DNA of 15,405 nucleotides from JACQAI01 sp035507915 (GTDB lineage Bacteria; Pseudomonadota; Alphaproteobacteria; Elsterales; Elsteraceae), in the NCBI GenBank assembly GCA_035507915.1, contig DATJNS010000110.1:1-15405 (forward strand), given 5' to 3'. Positions 1 to 8,468 of this stretch are shown here, piece by piece (the stretch's first letter is position 1; each line of letters begins with the position of its first letter). The notes beneath the pieces were generated by a model, which ran no database searches, had not been told where the DNA came from, and saw only the letters and a list, made by a program, of their open reading frames with translations. The position numbers were made by a program, and so were the translations under genes.

Positions 1-392
1 AGGCGACGCCGGAGATCCGCAAGGCGATCTGGCTCAAGATGTGGGGCAACGCGACCATGAACCCGGTCAGCGTGCTGGCCAACGCGACGATCGACCGGAT
101 GCTCGGCGATCCCGCCGTCAAGGCGACGCTGGCCGCCGCGATGCTCGAGGTGCGCGCGGTCGCGGGCGCGCTCGGCCTCAGCTTCGAGCTGACCCTCGAC
201 CAGCGCTTCGCGCAGGCCGCCGAGCTCGGCGCGTTCAAGACCTCGATGCTGCAGGACCTCGAGGCCGGCCGCGCGCTCGAGATCGAGGCGCTGGTCGGCG
301 TCGTGGTCGAGCTCGCCCACAAGCTCGACGTCAAGGTGCCCGTCATGGACACGGTCTACGCGCTCACGCGCCTGCGCGGGCTGCGCGCCTAG
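1..392 (+). CDS. Ketopantoate reductase family protein, C-terminal part (5' truncated by window edge)
   Basis: The reading frame is open from base 3 and ends with TAG at 390-392, giving about 129 residues that lack the N-terminal Rossmann NADPH domain. What remains matches the helical C-terminal domain of the ketopantoate reductase (PanE/ApbA_C) family. It has the substrate-side segment with WLKMWGNATMNP, then the family hallmark KTSMLQDLEAGRALEIEAL, whose final Glu aligns with the substrate-binding Glu of E. coli PanE. Family members reduce 2-dehydropantoate to pantoate with NADPH in the cytoplasm for coenzyme A synthesis. Many paralogues in alphaproteobacteria act on other 2-oxo acids, so the substrate is open. 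An internal ATG at 39 is not the start, because similarity continues upstream of it. It converges on the ABC transporter operon; the two stop codons share the tetranucleotide CTAG. Confidence 0.85.
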   Translation, partial: ATPEIRKAIWLKMWGNATMNPVSVLANATIDRMLGDPAVKATLAAAMLEVRAVAGALGLSFELTLDQRFAQAAELGAFKTSMLQDLEAGRALEIEALVGVVVELAHKLDVKVPVMDTVYALTRLRGLRA

Positions 393-1385
393 ACGCTCCC
401 GACCCACGGATCGGACACGGCGATGTCGCGCCAGCGCAGGCAGGCGGCGCGCTGGCTCGCGTCGATCGCCTCGAGCGCGGGATCGGCGGCGGCGCAGGCG
501 GCGGCGGCGAAGCGGCAGCGCGGACGGAAGCGGCAGCCGTCGGGGATCGCCGCGGCGCTCGGCGGCTCGCCCGGCACCATCGGCTCGCGCGCGGCGGCGG
601 AGCGCGTCAGGGTCGGCGCGGCGGCCAGCAGCGCGCGCGTGTAGGGGTGGCGCGGCGCCGTGAACAGGGTCTCGGTCGGACCGATCTCGACGATGCGGCC
701 GAGATACATGATGGCGACGCGGTCGCACATCAGCCGCACCATCGAGAGGTCGTGCGAGATCAGGAGATAGGTCAGGCCGAGCCGGTCGCGCATGTCGTGG
801 AAGAAGCGCAGCACGGTCGCCTGCACCGACAGGTCGAGGCCCGAGGTCGGCTCGTCGAAGATCACGATGCGGGGCGACAGCAGCAGGACGCGCGCGAGGG
901 CGACGCGGCGCAGCTGGCCGCCCGAGAGCTCGTGCGGGTAGCGCTTGAGTATCGACGGGTCGAGGCCGACCGCGCCGATCACGCTGGCGACCGCGTCGCG
1001 GCGCGGCGACGGGGCGGCAGCGTCCTGGACGATCAGGCCCTCCTCGAGCGTGCGCCCGATGCTCCACCACGGATCGAGCGCCGCGCCGGGGTCCTGATGG
1101 ACGTACTGGATCTCGCGCCGGGCGAGGCGCGCGGCGCGCGGCGCGAGCCCGCTCACCATCTTGCCGCGCAGCAGGATGTCGCCGTCGGTTTCGCGCTGCA
1201 CGCCGAGCAAGGTGCGCCCGAGCGTGGTCTTGCCGCAGCCCGACTCGCCGACGATGCCGAGGATCTCGCCCGCGCGCACGGTGAGGTCGATACCGTCGAC
1301 GGCGCGCACCGGCGGCTGCGCCGTGCGCAGCCAGCGCCGCTCGCCGCCCAGCCAGGTGGCGAGCCGCGCGGTCTCGAGGATGACC

Positions 1386-1399
<14 letters not shown>
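389..1399 (-). CDS. Peptide/nickel-type ABC transporter ATP-binding protein (DppF/OppF-like)
   Basis: This 336-residue cytoplasmic ATPase powers the importer encoded just upstream. Visible motifs are Walker A GESGCGKTT (51-59), Q-loop Gln102, signature LSGGQ (158-162), Walker B IVIFDEP (178-184) and H-loop His216. The C-terminal oligopeptide-type extension carries HPYTRALL (251-258) and four cysteines (289, 295, 302, 320) in the C-x5-C-x6-C arrangement common in Dpp/Opp ATPases. The start ATG at 1399-1397 lies inside the end of the preceding ATPase gene (14-bp overlap), so translation is probably coupled. The order B-C-D-F is the classic dipeptide/nickel cassette. It is the last gene of the operon, and its TAG overlaps the stop codon of the convergent reductase gene, leaving no room for a separate terminator. 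Substrate cannot be told from an ATPase; dipeptides, nickel and other small solutes are possible. Confidence 0.93.
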
Positions 1400-2362
<963 letters not shown>

Positions 2363-2366
<4 letters not shown>

Positions 2367-3205
2367 CGCGAGCGCCGCAGGCGCGGGTCGACGACGTCGC
2401 GAAGGCCGTCGCCCAGCAGGTTGAAGGCGAACACGACGAGGAAGATCGCCAGGCCCGGGAAGGTCGCGAACCACCAGGCATCGGGCAGGAACTCGCGGCT
2501 CTCCGACACCATGAGGCCCCATTCGGGCTGCGGCGGCGGCGCGCCCATGCCGAGGAAGCCGAGCACCGCCGCGGTCAGGATCGCGTAGCCCATGCCGATG
2601 GTCGCGCGCACGATCACGGGCGAGGCGACGTTGGGCAGGATGTGGCGGAACAGGATGCGCGCGGGATGCGCGCCCAGGCCCTCGAGCGCCTCGACGAACA
2701 CGGCGTGGCGCAGGCGCTGGGTCTCGGCGTAGACGATGCGGGTGAAGAACGGCCAGTAGGTCAGCGTGAGCGCCGCCATCGCGGACTCGATGCTCGGGCG
2801 CAGCAGCTGGGCGAGCGCGAGCGCCAGGATCAGCTGCGGCACGGCGAGGAACACGTCGGTGACGCGCATCACGAGCTCGCTGCGCCAGCCGCTGAAATAG
2901 CCGGCGACCAGGCCGAGCGGCACGCCGATCGCCATCGCCACGACGACCACGGACACCGCGATGCCGAGCGCGATGCGCGTGCCCAGGATGACGCGCGAGA
3001 GGATGTCGCGTCCGAGGCTGTCGGTGCCGAGCCAATGCGCGGCGCCGGGCGGCTGCAGGCGCTGCAACGGATCGGAGCTGAACGCGTCCTCCGGATGCGG
3101 CGCGATGTGGGGCGCGAACAGCGCCACCAGCATGACGAGCACGACGATGATGAGCCCGGTCAGCGCCGAACGGTCGCGCACCAGCTTGCGCCAGATGAGC
3201 CTCAT
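2363..3205 (-). CDS. Peptide/nickel-type ABC transporter permease (DppC-like)
   Basis: A 280-residue inner-membrane permease. It begins with a short basic segment and a first membrane helix (about 13-32). The family motif HWLGTDSLGRDILSRV follows (57-72), then helices near 76-102, 114-135, 200-222 and 246-266. The cytoplasmic coupling (EAA) loop reads VEALEGLGAHPARILFRHI (171-189), which contacts the ATPases. It ends with NLLGDGLRDVVDPRLRRSR, the usual DppC tail. The ATG at 3205-3203 overlaps the stop of the upstream permease by one base (TGATG), and its own TGA overlaps the ATPase start (ATGA), so the operon is translationally linked. Length and motifs are normal for the family. The substrate is unknown because no binding protein is present nearby. 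Confidence 0.92.
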
Positions 3206-4215
3206 CACATCTGCTCGGCGACGCGCGGGTCGATCCAGGCGTGTACCAGGTCGACCAGGATGTTGACGCCGGCATAGATCGCGCCGATCAGCAGGGTGAC
3301 GCCGAGCAGCGGCTGGAAATCGGCGGTGAACACCGCCGCCGCCGCGTAGCCGCCGATGCCCGGCCAGTCGAACACCGCCTCGACCACGACCGCGCCGGCC
3401 ATCAGGCCGCCGAACAGCAGCCCGATCTGGGTGACCGTGCTGACCAGCGAGTTGCGCAGCACGTATTTGGCGATGATGACGCGGCGCGGATAGCCGATCG
3501 CGGTCTCGAAGCTCACGAAGTCCTTCTGCAGGGTCTCGAGCACGCCCGAGCGCGCGAAGCGCACGATGGTGGCGAGCGAGCCGAACGCCAAGGTCGCGGC
3601 CGGCAGCACGATGTGCGCGAGCGCGTCCTCGAAGATGTCGAGCCGGCCGGCCAGCAGCGCGTCGATCAGGTAGGCGCCGGTGAGATCGGGCGGCGTGTCG
3701 CCCGTGATGCTGAGGCGGCCCCGCAGCGGCAGCAGGTCGAGGTTCATGCTGAACACCAGCTGGAGCATCAGGGCGAGCCAGAACGACGCGATCGCGATGC
3801 CGCCGACCGAGAAGATGCGCAGCGCCTGATCGAGCCAGCGATTGTGGTGGAGCGCCGCCAGCACGCCGAGCGGGATGCCGAACCCGACCGAGAGCAGGAG
3901 GGCGAAGAACGTCAGCTCGAGGGTGGCGGGCAGGCGCTCGGCGAGGTCGTCGATCACCGGGCGGCGGGTGAACACGCTCGAGCCGAGATCGCCGCGCGCG
4001 AGCTGGACCAGATAGGCGACGAACTGCTCGGGCAGCGGCCGGTCGAAGCCGAAGGCGTGGCGCAGCTCGGCGATCTGCTCGGGCGTCGCCTGGTCGCCCG
4101 CCAGCGCCGCCGCCGGATCGCTCGGCACCATGCGGGTCAGCACGAAGGTGAGCGTCACCAGCCCGAACAGCACCGGGACGACGAGCAGCAAGCGGCGCAG
4201 GAGGAAGAGGAGCAC
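3205..4215 (-). CDS. Peptide/nickel-type ABC transporter permease (DppB-like)
   Basis: A 336-residue inner-membrane permease and the first gene of the four-gene importer operon. The first helix starts at once (LLFLLRRLLLVVPVLFG), followed by the periplasmic FGFDRPLPEQFVAYLVQLARGD stretch typical of DppB. The coupling loop is around DFVSFETAIGYPRRVIIAK, and the conserved FDWPGIGGYAA lies near the C-terminus. The EAA core is degenerate (FETAIG), which is usual for B subunits. I chose GTG at 4215-4213 because membrane similarity starts there. An upstream in-frame ATG at 4359 would add 48 residues translated from a repeat-bearing spacer and is unlikely. The ribosome-binding site is weak. The gene follows the amidohydrolase on the same strand after a 205-bp gap, so it may have its own promoter. 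Confidence 0.88.
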   Translation of the reverse strand: MLLFLLRRLLLVVPVLFGLVTLTFVLTRMVPSDPAAALAGDQATPEQIAELRHAFGFDRPLPEQFVAYLVQLARGDLGSSVFTRRPVIDDLAERLPATLELTFFALLLSVGFGIPLGVLAALHHNRWLDQALRIFSVGGIAIASFWLALMLQLVFSMNLDLLPLRGRLSITGDTPPDLTGAYLIDALLAGRLDIFEDALAHIVLPAATLAFGSLATIVRFARSGVLETLQKDFVSFETAIGYPRRVIIAKYVLRNSLVSTVTQIGLLFGGLMAGAVVVEAVFDWPGIGGYAAAAVFTADFQPLLGVTLLIGAIYAGVNILVDLVHAWIDPRVAEQM

Positions 4216-4332
4216 GGTCGATCCGGTGGCCAGAGGCGGAGAGCCGCCACCATACTGCAAGACAAGTGCCGGCCAGGTCGCGCAAAAGCGCCACGTCGGG
4301 CCTAGGTCAACAAGCCCACGACAAAATGAACC

Positions 4333-4362
4333 GTCATCCTCGGCCTTGTGCCCGAGCATGAC
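4333..4362. repeat. Imperfect palindrome (hairpin), REP-like intergenic element
   Basis: The arms are GTCAT-C-CTCGG (4333-4343) and CCGAG-C-ATGAC (4352-4362), two perfect 5-bp blocks separated by one C:C mismatch, around an 8-base loop (CCTTGTGC). The pattern of GTCATCCTCGG, TTGT, then CCCGAG and ATGAC resembles dispersed palindromic repeats that I recall from intergenic DNA of several alphaproteobacteria. It could fold in RNA from either strand and may slow readthrough from the amidohydrolase gene into the importer operon. There is no T-run, so it is not a standard intrinsic terminator. Confidence 0.55.
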
Positions 4363-4389
4363 GATTGGGGCTGCGCCCGAGCACGACGA
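4351..4389. repeat. Short direct repeat, 14 bp, two copies
   Basis: CCCGAGCATGACGA (4351-4364) is followed 25 bases on by CCCGAGCACGACGA (4376-4389), 13 of 14 bases identical. The first copy overlaps the right arm of the hairpin, so the second looks like a partial duplication of the element. It lies between two co-oriented genes and has no coding role. Confidence 0.5.
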
Positions 4390-4420
4390 CTCATTTGGGC
4401 AAACCCTCGTGCAACACGCC

Positions 4421-5650
4421 TCACGCCGGCGCGTGGAGCTCCGCGGGGTGCCGCGTGACGGTGCGACGGCCGCGCTTGAAGACGGCGATCGGCTGGCGGA
4501 TCTCGGCGATCGCGCGCTCGGGGCTCGGGCTGTCCAGTACGACGATGTCGGCGGGGTTGCCGACCTTGATGCCGTACTCCTCGGCGTTGATGACGCGCGC
4601 GGAGCGCTCGGTCAGCATGGCGAAGCACTCGCGCAGCTCCTCCGGCTGGCCGGTCTGCAGCACGTTGGCCTGCAGGTTGGCGATACGGATCAGCGAGCAG
4701 TCGCCGAAGGGCGTCGTCGGGTTCAGCACGTTGTTGCTCGACAGGGCGCAGTTGACGCCGTGCCGGATCAGGAAGTGGGCGTCCGCGACGCCGCGCCGCA
4801 CGCCGTGGTCCTGGTCGCGACCCATCAGATAGAGGTCGGTCGCCGGCAAGGCGCTGACCGAGACGCCGGCGTTCGCCATCCGGCGCGCGATCTCGGCGAG
4901 CCGCGTCGGCGGCATGACGGAGAGCTTGGTCATGTGACCGGTCGTCACGCGGCCGCCGCGTTTGTATTGCTCGGTCAGCTCGCAGACCAGGATCACGTCG
5001 AGGTCGTCCGGCGTGTTGCCGAAATCGAGATGCAGGTCGACGTCGACGTCGAACGCGTGGGCGAGCTCGAAGATCCGGCGGATCTGGCCCGGGTGGTCGG
5101 TGTCGTAGCGCGGCGCGCCGCCGATCGCCTTGGCGCCCTTCTTCAGGGCCTGCACCAGCAGCGCGTCGGTGCCCGGATAGTTGGTCAAGCCTTCCTGCGG
5201 AAACACGCAGAGCTCGAGGTCGACCGCCCAGCGATAGTCCGCGATCAGCGACGCGACGCCGTCATAGCCGCGCAGCTCGATGCCGGGATCGACCTCGACG
5301 TGGCTGCGGATGCGCGTCGTGCCGTGGACCAGGCATTCGCGCAGCGTGCGCTCGGCGCGCGAGCGCACGTCGGCCTCGGTGATCTCGGGCTTGAAGGGCG
5401 CGACGTAATGCACCGGGCTGATGGTGCGGCCCTTCTCGGCCGGGTAGCGCTCGATCAGGCGCGCCTTGTCGAGATGGATGTGGGTCTCGATCAGCCCGCC
5501 GCAGGCGAGCCGGCCGCCGGCGTCGAACACCGCCGCGCCGGCGGGCAGGTCCGGCACGAGGGCCGCGATTCTGCCGCCCGTGACGCCGATGTCGAGCAGA
5601 CGGCCGGGCGGTTGGTCGGCGAGCTGCACGTTTCTGACGATCAGATCCAT
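4421..5650 (-). CDS. Amidohydrolase family protein, cytosine deaminase (CodA)-like
   Basis: A 409-residue cytoplasmic TIM-barrel hydrolase of the amidohydrolase superfamily. The N-terminal beta-sandwich region (1-50) and C-terminal return (NPADIVVLDSP, 365-375) frame the barrel. Metal-binding HxH is at His57/His59 (ETHIHLDKA). His207 in DLHLDF and His239 in TTGHMTKLS align with CodA His214 and His246. However, the place of CodA's catalytic Glu217 is Phe210, and the HDD metal/catalytic motif is replaced by SNN (305-307, in ALSSNNVLNP). It is therefore unlikely to be a plain cytosine deaminase; hydrolysis of a cyclic amide or other N-heterocycle is possible. I chose the ATG at 5650-5648, where family similarity starts; GGGAG lies about ten bases upstream. 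It may form a functional unit with the importer downstream. A relaxed or altered metal site is the main uncertainty. Confidence 0.8.
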   Translation of the reverse strand: MDLIVRNVQLADQPPGRLLDIGVTGGRIAALVPDLPAGAAVFDAGGRLACGGLIETHIHLDKARLIERYPAEKGRTISPVHYVAPFKPEITEADVRSRAERTLRECLVHGTTRIRSHVEVDPGIELRGYDGVASLIADYRWAVDLELCVFPQEGLTNYPGTDALLVQALKKGAKAIGGAPRYDTDHPGQIRRIFELAHAFDVDVDLHLDFGNTPDDLDVILVCELTEQYKRGGRVTTGHMTKLSVMPPTRLAEIARRMANAGVSVSALPATDLYLMGRDQDHGVRRGVADAHFLIRHGVNCALSSNNVLNPTTPFGDCSLIRIANLQANVLQTGQPEELRECFAMLTERSARVINAEEYGIKVGNPADIVVLDSPSPERAIAEIRQPIAVFKRGRRTVTRHPAELHAPA

Positions 5651-5814
5651 CGGTCTCGGCTCCCGGCGTGCGGCGCGGCGCCGTCCCGCCAAGGGCCGGC
5701 CTTGTGGCCACGCTATCGGCTGACGATATCTTGCGCCACTGCATGATCATGGCGCGGACCACGCCCGGCGGGAGGATCGGCGACGGTCGGCGTTTTGCGC
5801 TATTCTGGGGGCCG
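5651..5814. promoter_or_regulatory. Divergent control region between amidohydrolase and cyclase genes, with dyad
   Basis: Two genes are read outwards from this 164-bp gap, so it should hold both promoters. A dyad at 5733-5755 has perfect 6-bp arms GCGCCA and TGGCGC, with the 8-bp palindrome ATGATCAT (5743-5750) overlapping its right arm. A second small dyad CAAGG-GCCGG-CCTTG lies at 5690-5704. On the + strand TATTCT (5801-5806) resembles a -10 box but sits only eight bases before the cyclase ATG and lacks a good -35. Regulator identity is unknown. Confidence 0.35.
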
Positions 5815-7113
5815 ATGAGCGAAATCCTCGACGACCCGATCTCGGAGCGCGTGCTCTTCGGCCCTTTTTCCGGCTGGAGGCTCCAGTCGGTGGTGGCCTG
5901 GATCCTCACCGAGGGGCGTCTGATCGCCCAGCCCACCCGGCTCCTCGAGGGGGTGATCGAGGCCCTGCGCGCGGCCGAGGCGCCGGTCGACCGCGTCGCG
6001 ATCGCGATCGGCACGCTGCATCCGCAGATCAGCTCATGGAGTCTGTTCTGGCGGGCGCCGATGGATCACGTCACGCTGTCGCGGCGCGAAAGCGGCATCC
6101 TGATGAGCGAGAGCTACATCGGCAGCCCGGTCCAGCCGGTGCGCGAGCGTGGCGAGATCGTGCGACGCCGGTTGGACGACATCGGACCGCGGGATCATGC
6201 GACCTACCACGATCTGGTGGCCGCCGGCATGACGGACTACCTCGCGCTGCCGATGGTCTTCAGCGACGGCAGCCGCAACTTCGTCAGCTTCGCGACCACG
6301 CAGCCGGGCGGCTTCATCGAGGAGGACGTCGCCAAGCTGTCGACCTTGCCGATCTGGCTCGGGCCGATGTTCGAGGCGATCGAGCAGCGCAATCTCGCCG
6401 TCACCTTGCTCAACACCTATGTCGGCGCCCAGACCGGTCACCAGATCCTGCAGGGGCTGATCCGCCGCGGCGACGGCGAGACGATCCGCGCGGCGATCTG
6501 GTACTCCGACCTGCGCGACTTCACCGCGATCAACGAGCAGCTCGCGCCCGCCGAGGTGATCGCGATGCTGAACAGCTATTTCGAGCTGGTGGCGGCCGCC
6601 GTCACGGCGCGCGGCGGCGAGATCCTGCAGTTCATCGGCGACGCCATCCTGGTGATCTTCCGCGCGCCGCACGACGACGACGTCAGGGACGCCTGCGTCG
6701 CGGCGGTCGACTCGGCGATCGACGCGCTCGACAGCCTGGCGGTGGTCAACAATCGCCGCCAGCGCACCGGCGGCCCGCCGATCCGCTTCGGCGTCGGGCT
6801 GCATGTCGGCGCGGTCACCCACGGCAACGTCGGCTCGCCCGACCGGCTCGGCTTCAACGTCATCGGGCCGGCGGTCAACCGGACGGCGCGCATCGAGGAC
6901 CTGACCAAGCAGGTCGGTCTGCCGCTCCTCTTGTCGCGCGATCTCGCCGAGGTGATCGGGAAGCCCGTGCGGTCGTGCGGCTTCTTCCCGATGAAAGGCG
7001 TGCCCGAGCCGCAGGAGGTGTTCGCGCTGATCGACGGCCCGCTCGATGCGGCGTCGGCGCGTCGGCGGGCGCCCCAAGCCAAGTCGCCGAAAGCCAAGAA
7101 GGAGAACCCATGA
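5815..7113 (+). CDS. Class III adenylate/guanylate cyclase domain protein with N-terminal sensor-like domain
   Basis: A 432-residue soluble protein. Residues about 1-200 form a sensor-like N-terminal domain often found before cyclase domains in alphaproteobacteria (AIGTLHPQISSWSLFWR at 64-80); I see no membrane helix. The class III cyclase domain spans about 225-408. Both metal aspartates are present (Asp232 in YSDLRDFT, Asp276 in FIGDAI), as are the transition-state pair Asn355 and Arg359 (VNRTAR). The purine-selecting Lys is replaced by Gln272 (EILQFIGD), and the usual Thr/Asp partner by Asn348 (GFNVIGP), so the nucleotide product cannot be assumed to be cAMP. The C-terminal tail (after 410) is basic and Ala/Lys rich. 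The ATG at 5815 follows TGGGGG, a fair ribosome-binding site; longer frames upstream lack similarity. Its TGA overlaps the ATG of the AtuA-like gene, so the two are co-translated. Confidence 0.85.
   Translation: MSEILDDPISERVLFGPFSGWRLQSVVAWILTEGRLIAQPTRLLEGVIEALRAAEAPVDRVAIAIGTLHPQISSWSLFWRAPMDHVTLSRRESGILMSESYIGSPVQPVRERGEIVRRRLDDIGPRDHATYHDLVAAGMTDYLALPMVFSDGSRNFVSFATTQPGGFIEEDVAKLSTLPIWLGPMFEAIEQRNLAVTLLNTYVGAQTGHQILQGLIRRGDGETIRAAIWYSDLRDFTAINEQLAPAEVIAMLNSYFELVAAAVTARGGEILQFIGDAILVIFRAPHDDDVRDACVAAVDSAIDALDSLAVVNNRRQRTGGPPIRFGVGLHVGAVTHGNVGSPDRLGFNVIGPAVNRTARIEDLTKQVGLPLLLSRDLAEVIGKPVRSCGFFPMKGVPEPQEVFALIDGPLDAASARRRAPQAKSPKAKKENP
7099..7104 (+). promoter_or_regulatory. Shine-Dalgarno site AAGGAG for the AtuA-like gene
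   Basis: AAGGAG lies five bases before the ATG at 7110, inside the last codons of the cyclase gene. It supports independent re-initiation at the ATGA overlap and settles the start of the AtuA-like gene. Confidence 0.75.
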
Positions 7114-8468
7114 AGGCCTTCCGTCTGCTGTCGACCAGCGGCATCCTGGGTTACGGTTTCCCCGAGGAGTCGCTGCAGGCCGGCCTGGCGCGCGAGCCCG
7201 ACATGCTGGGCGTCGACGGCGGCAGCACCGATCCCGGGCCGTACTATCTCGGCTCGGGCAAGTGCCTGAACTCGCGCCTGGCGATGAAGCGCGACCTTGC
7301 CCTGATGGTGCGCGGCGCGGTCGCCCACAAGATCCCGATGGTCGTCGGCAGCTGCGGCGGCGCCGGCGGCGAGCCGCATCTGCAGGCGGTCGTCGAGCTG
7401 GTGCGCGAGATCGCGCGCGAGGACGGGCTGCACTTCAAGATGGCGGTGATCCACTCGGAGCAGGACAAGGCGACGGTCAAGCGCGGACTCGCCGAGGGCC
7501 GCGTGCAGGCGCTGCGCAACGTGCCGGCGCTCGACGACGCCACGGTCGATCGCGCGAGCCGCATCGTCGGCATGATGGGACCCGAGCCGTTCATGCGCGC
7601 GCTCGACGAGGGCGCGCAGATCGTGCTCGCCGGGCGCTCGAGCGATCCGGCGCCGTGGGCCGGCTGCGCGATGCGGGCGCAGATGCCGCCGGCGCCGTCG
7701 TGGTACGCCGGCAAGATGCTCGAATGCGGCGCGACCGCGTCGCTGCCCAAGGGCCACGACTGCCTGCTCGCGACCGTGCGCGCCGACGGCATCGAGGTCG
7801 AGCCGCTCAACCCGATCCGGCGCTGCACGCCGCTGTCGGTCGCCAACCACAGCCTGCACGAGAATCCGAGCCCGTGCTTCCACATCGAGCCGGGCGGCAT
7901 GCTCGACACCTCGGACTGCCGGTTCGACGCGGTGTCCGACCGCGCGGTGCGCGTCAGCGGCATGCGCTGGGAGCAGAAACCCTACACGGTCAAGCTCGAA
8001 GGGGCCGAGCTGGTCGGCTACCGCGCGATCACGGTGTGTGGTACGCGCGACCCGCTCTTGATCGCCGGCGTCGACGACTTCCTCGCCGCGGTGCGCCGCA
8101 ACGTCGAGGACAAGGCGCGCGCCTTCGGCGTGCCGCCCGAGCAGTACAAGCTGGTGATCCGCACCTACGGCCGCGACGGCGTGATGGGCCCGGCGGAGCC
8201 GGTCGCCGAGATCCGCGGCCACGAGCTGGGCTTCGTGCTCGAGGCGATCGCGCCGACCCAGGAGATCGCCAACGCGGTGCTCGCGATCGCGCGCGTCAAC
8301 ATGCTGCACGTCGACTTCCCGGGGCGGCTGTGCAAGGAGGGCAACATGGCCTTCCCGTTCTCGCCGTCCGACACCGAGATGCCGCCGCTGTACCGCTTCA
8401 GCGTGTTCCACACGCTCGCGGTCGACGATCCGTGCGCGCCCTTCCCGATCGAGTACGAGACCGTCTGA
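7110..8468 (+). CDS. Acyclic terpene utilisation AtuA-family protein (DUF1446)
   Basis: A 452-residue cytoplasmic protein of the AtuA/DUF1446 family. The namesake AtuA belongs to the citronellol/geraniol (acyclic terpene) pathway of Pseudomonas, but no reaction is firmly assigned to the family. Visible hallmarks are GVDGGSTDPGPYYLGSGK (34-51), the glycine-rich VVGSCGGAGGEPH (78-90), VLAGRSSDPAPWAG near the middle, and EPGGMLDTSDCRFD. It has no signal peptide. The ATG at 7110 is preceded by AAGGAG five bases upstream, the best ribosome-binding site in this operon, and overlaps the cyclase stop (ATGA). The DUF4387 gene starts in its stop codon (TGATG); in other genomes DUF4387 is found fused to or next to this domain, so the two products probably form one enzyme. 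The nearby Bug receptor and lyase suggest organic-acid or branched acyl metabolism, but this is inference. Confidence 0.88.
   Translation: MKAFRLLSTSGILGYGFPEESLQAGLAREPDMLGVDGGSTDPGPYYLGSGKCLNSRLAMKRDLALMVRGAVAHKIPMVVGSCGGAGGEPHLQAVVELVREIAREDGLHFKMAVIHSEQDKATVKRGLAEGRVQALRNVPALDDATVDRASRIVGMMGPEPFMRALDEGAQIVLAGRSSDPAPWAGCAMRAQMPPAPSWYAGKMLECGATASLPKGHDCLLATVRADGIEVEPLNPIRRCTPLSVANHSLHENPSPCFHIEPGGMLDTSDCRFDAVSDRAVRVSGMRWEQKPYTVKLEGAELVGYRAITVCGTRDPLLIAGVDDFLAAVRRNVEDKARAFGVPPEQYKLVIRTYGRDGVMGPAEPVAEIRGHELGFVLEAIAPTQEIANAVLAIARVNMLHVDFPGRLCKEGNMAFPFSPSDTEMPPLYRFSVFHTLAVDDPCAPFPIEYETV

Larger units (their letters stand above)
4216..4420 (-). promoter_or_regulatory. Spacer upstream of the ABC importer operon, with weak promoter candidate
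   Basis: This 205-bp gap separates the amidohydrolase stop from the importer start, both on the - strand. Read on the - strand, TTGACC at 4310-4305 could be a -35 element; 17 bases later lies TTTTGC (4287-4282), a poor -10. The match is weak and only suggests that the importer can be transcribed separately. The upstream half holds the hairpin and direct repeat listed separately. I see no open frame with coding character here. Confidence 0.3.

Noticed and set aside
4216..4359. 48-residue N-terminal extension of the DppB-like permease from an ATG at 4359
   Set aside because: The ATG lies inside the intergenic hairpin; the added residues have no permease similarity, and the first membrane helix begins at the GTG at 4215.
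5801..5806. TATTCT as a -10 box for the cyclase gene
   Set aside because: No usable -35 at 16-18 bases and only eight bases to the ATG; kept only as a remark in the control region.
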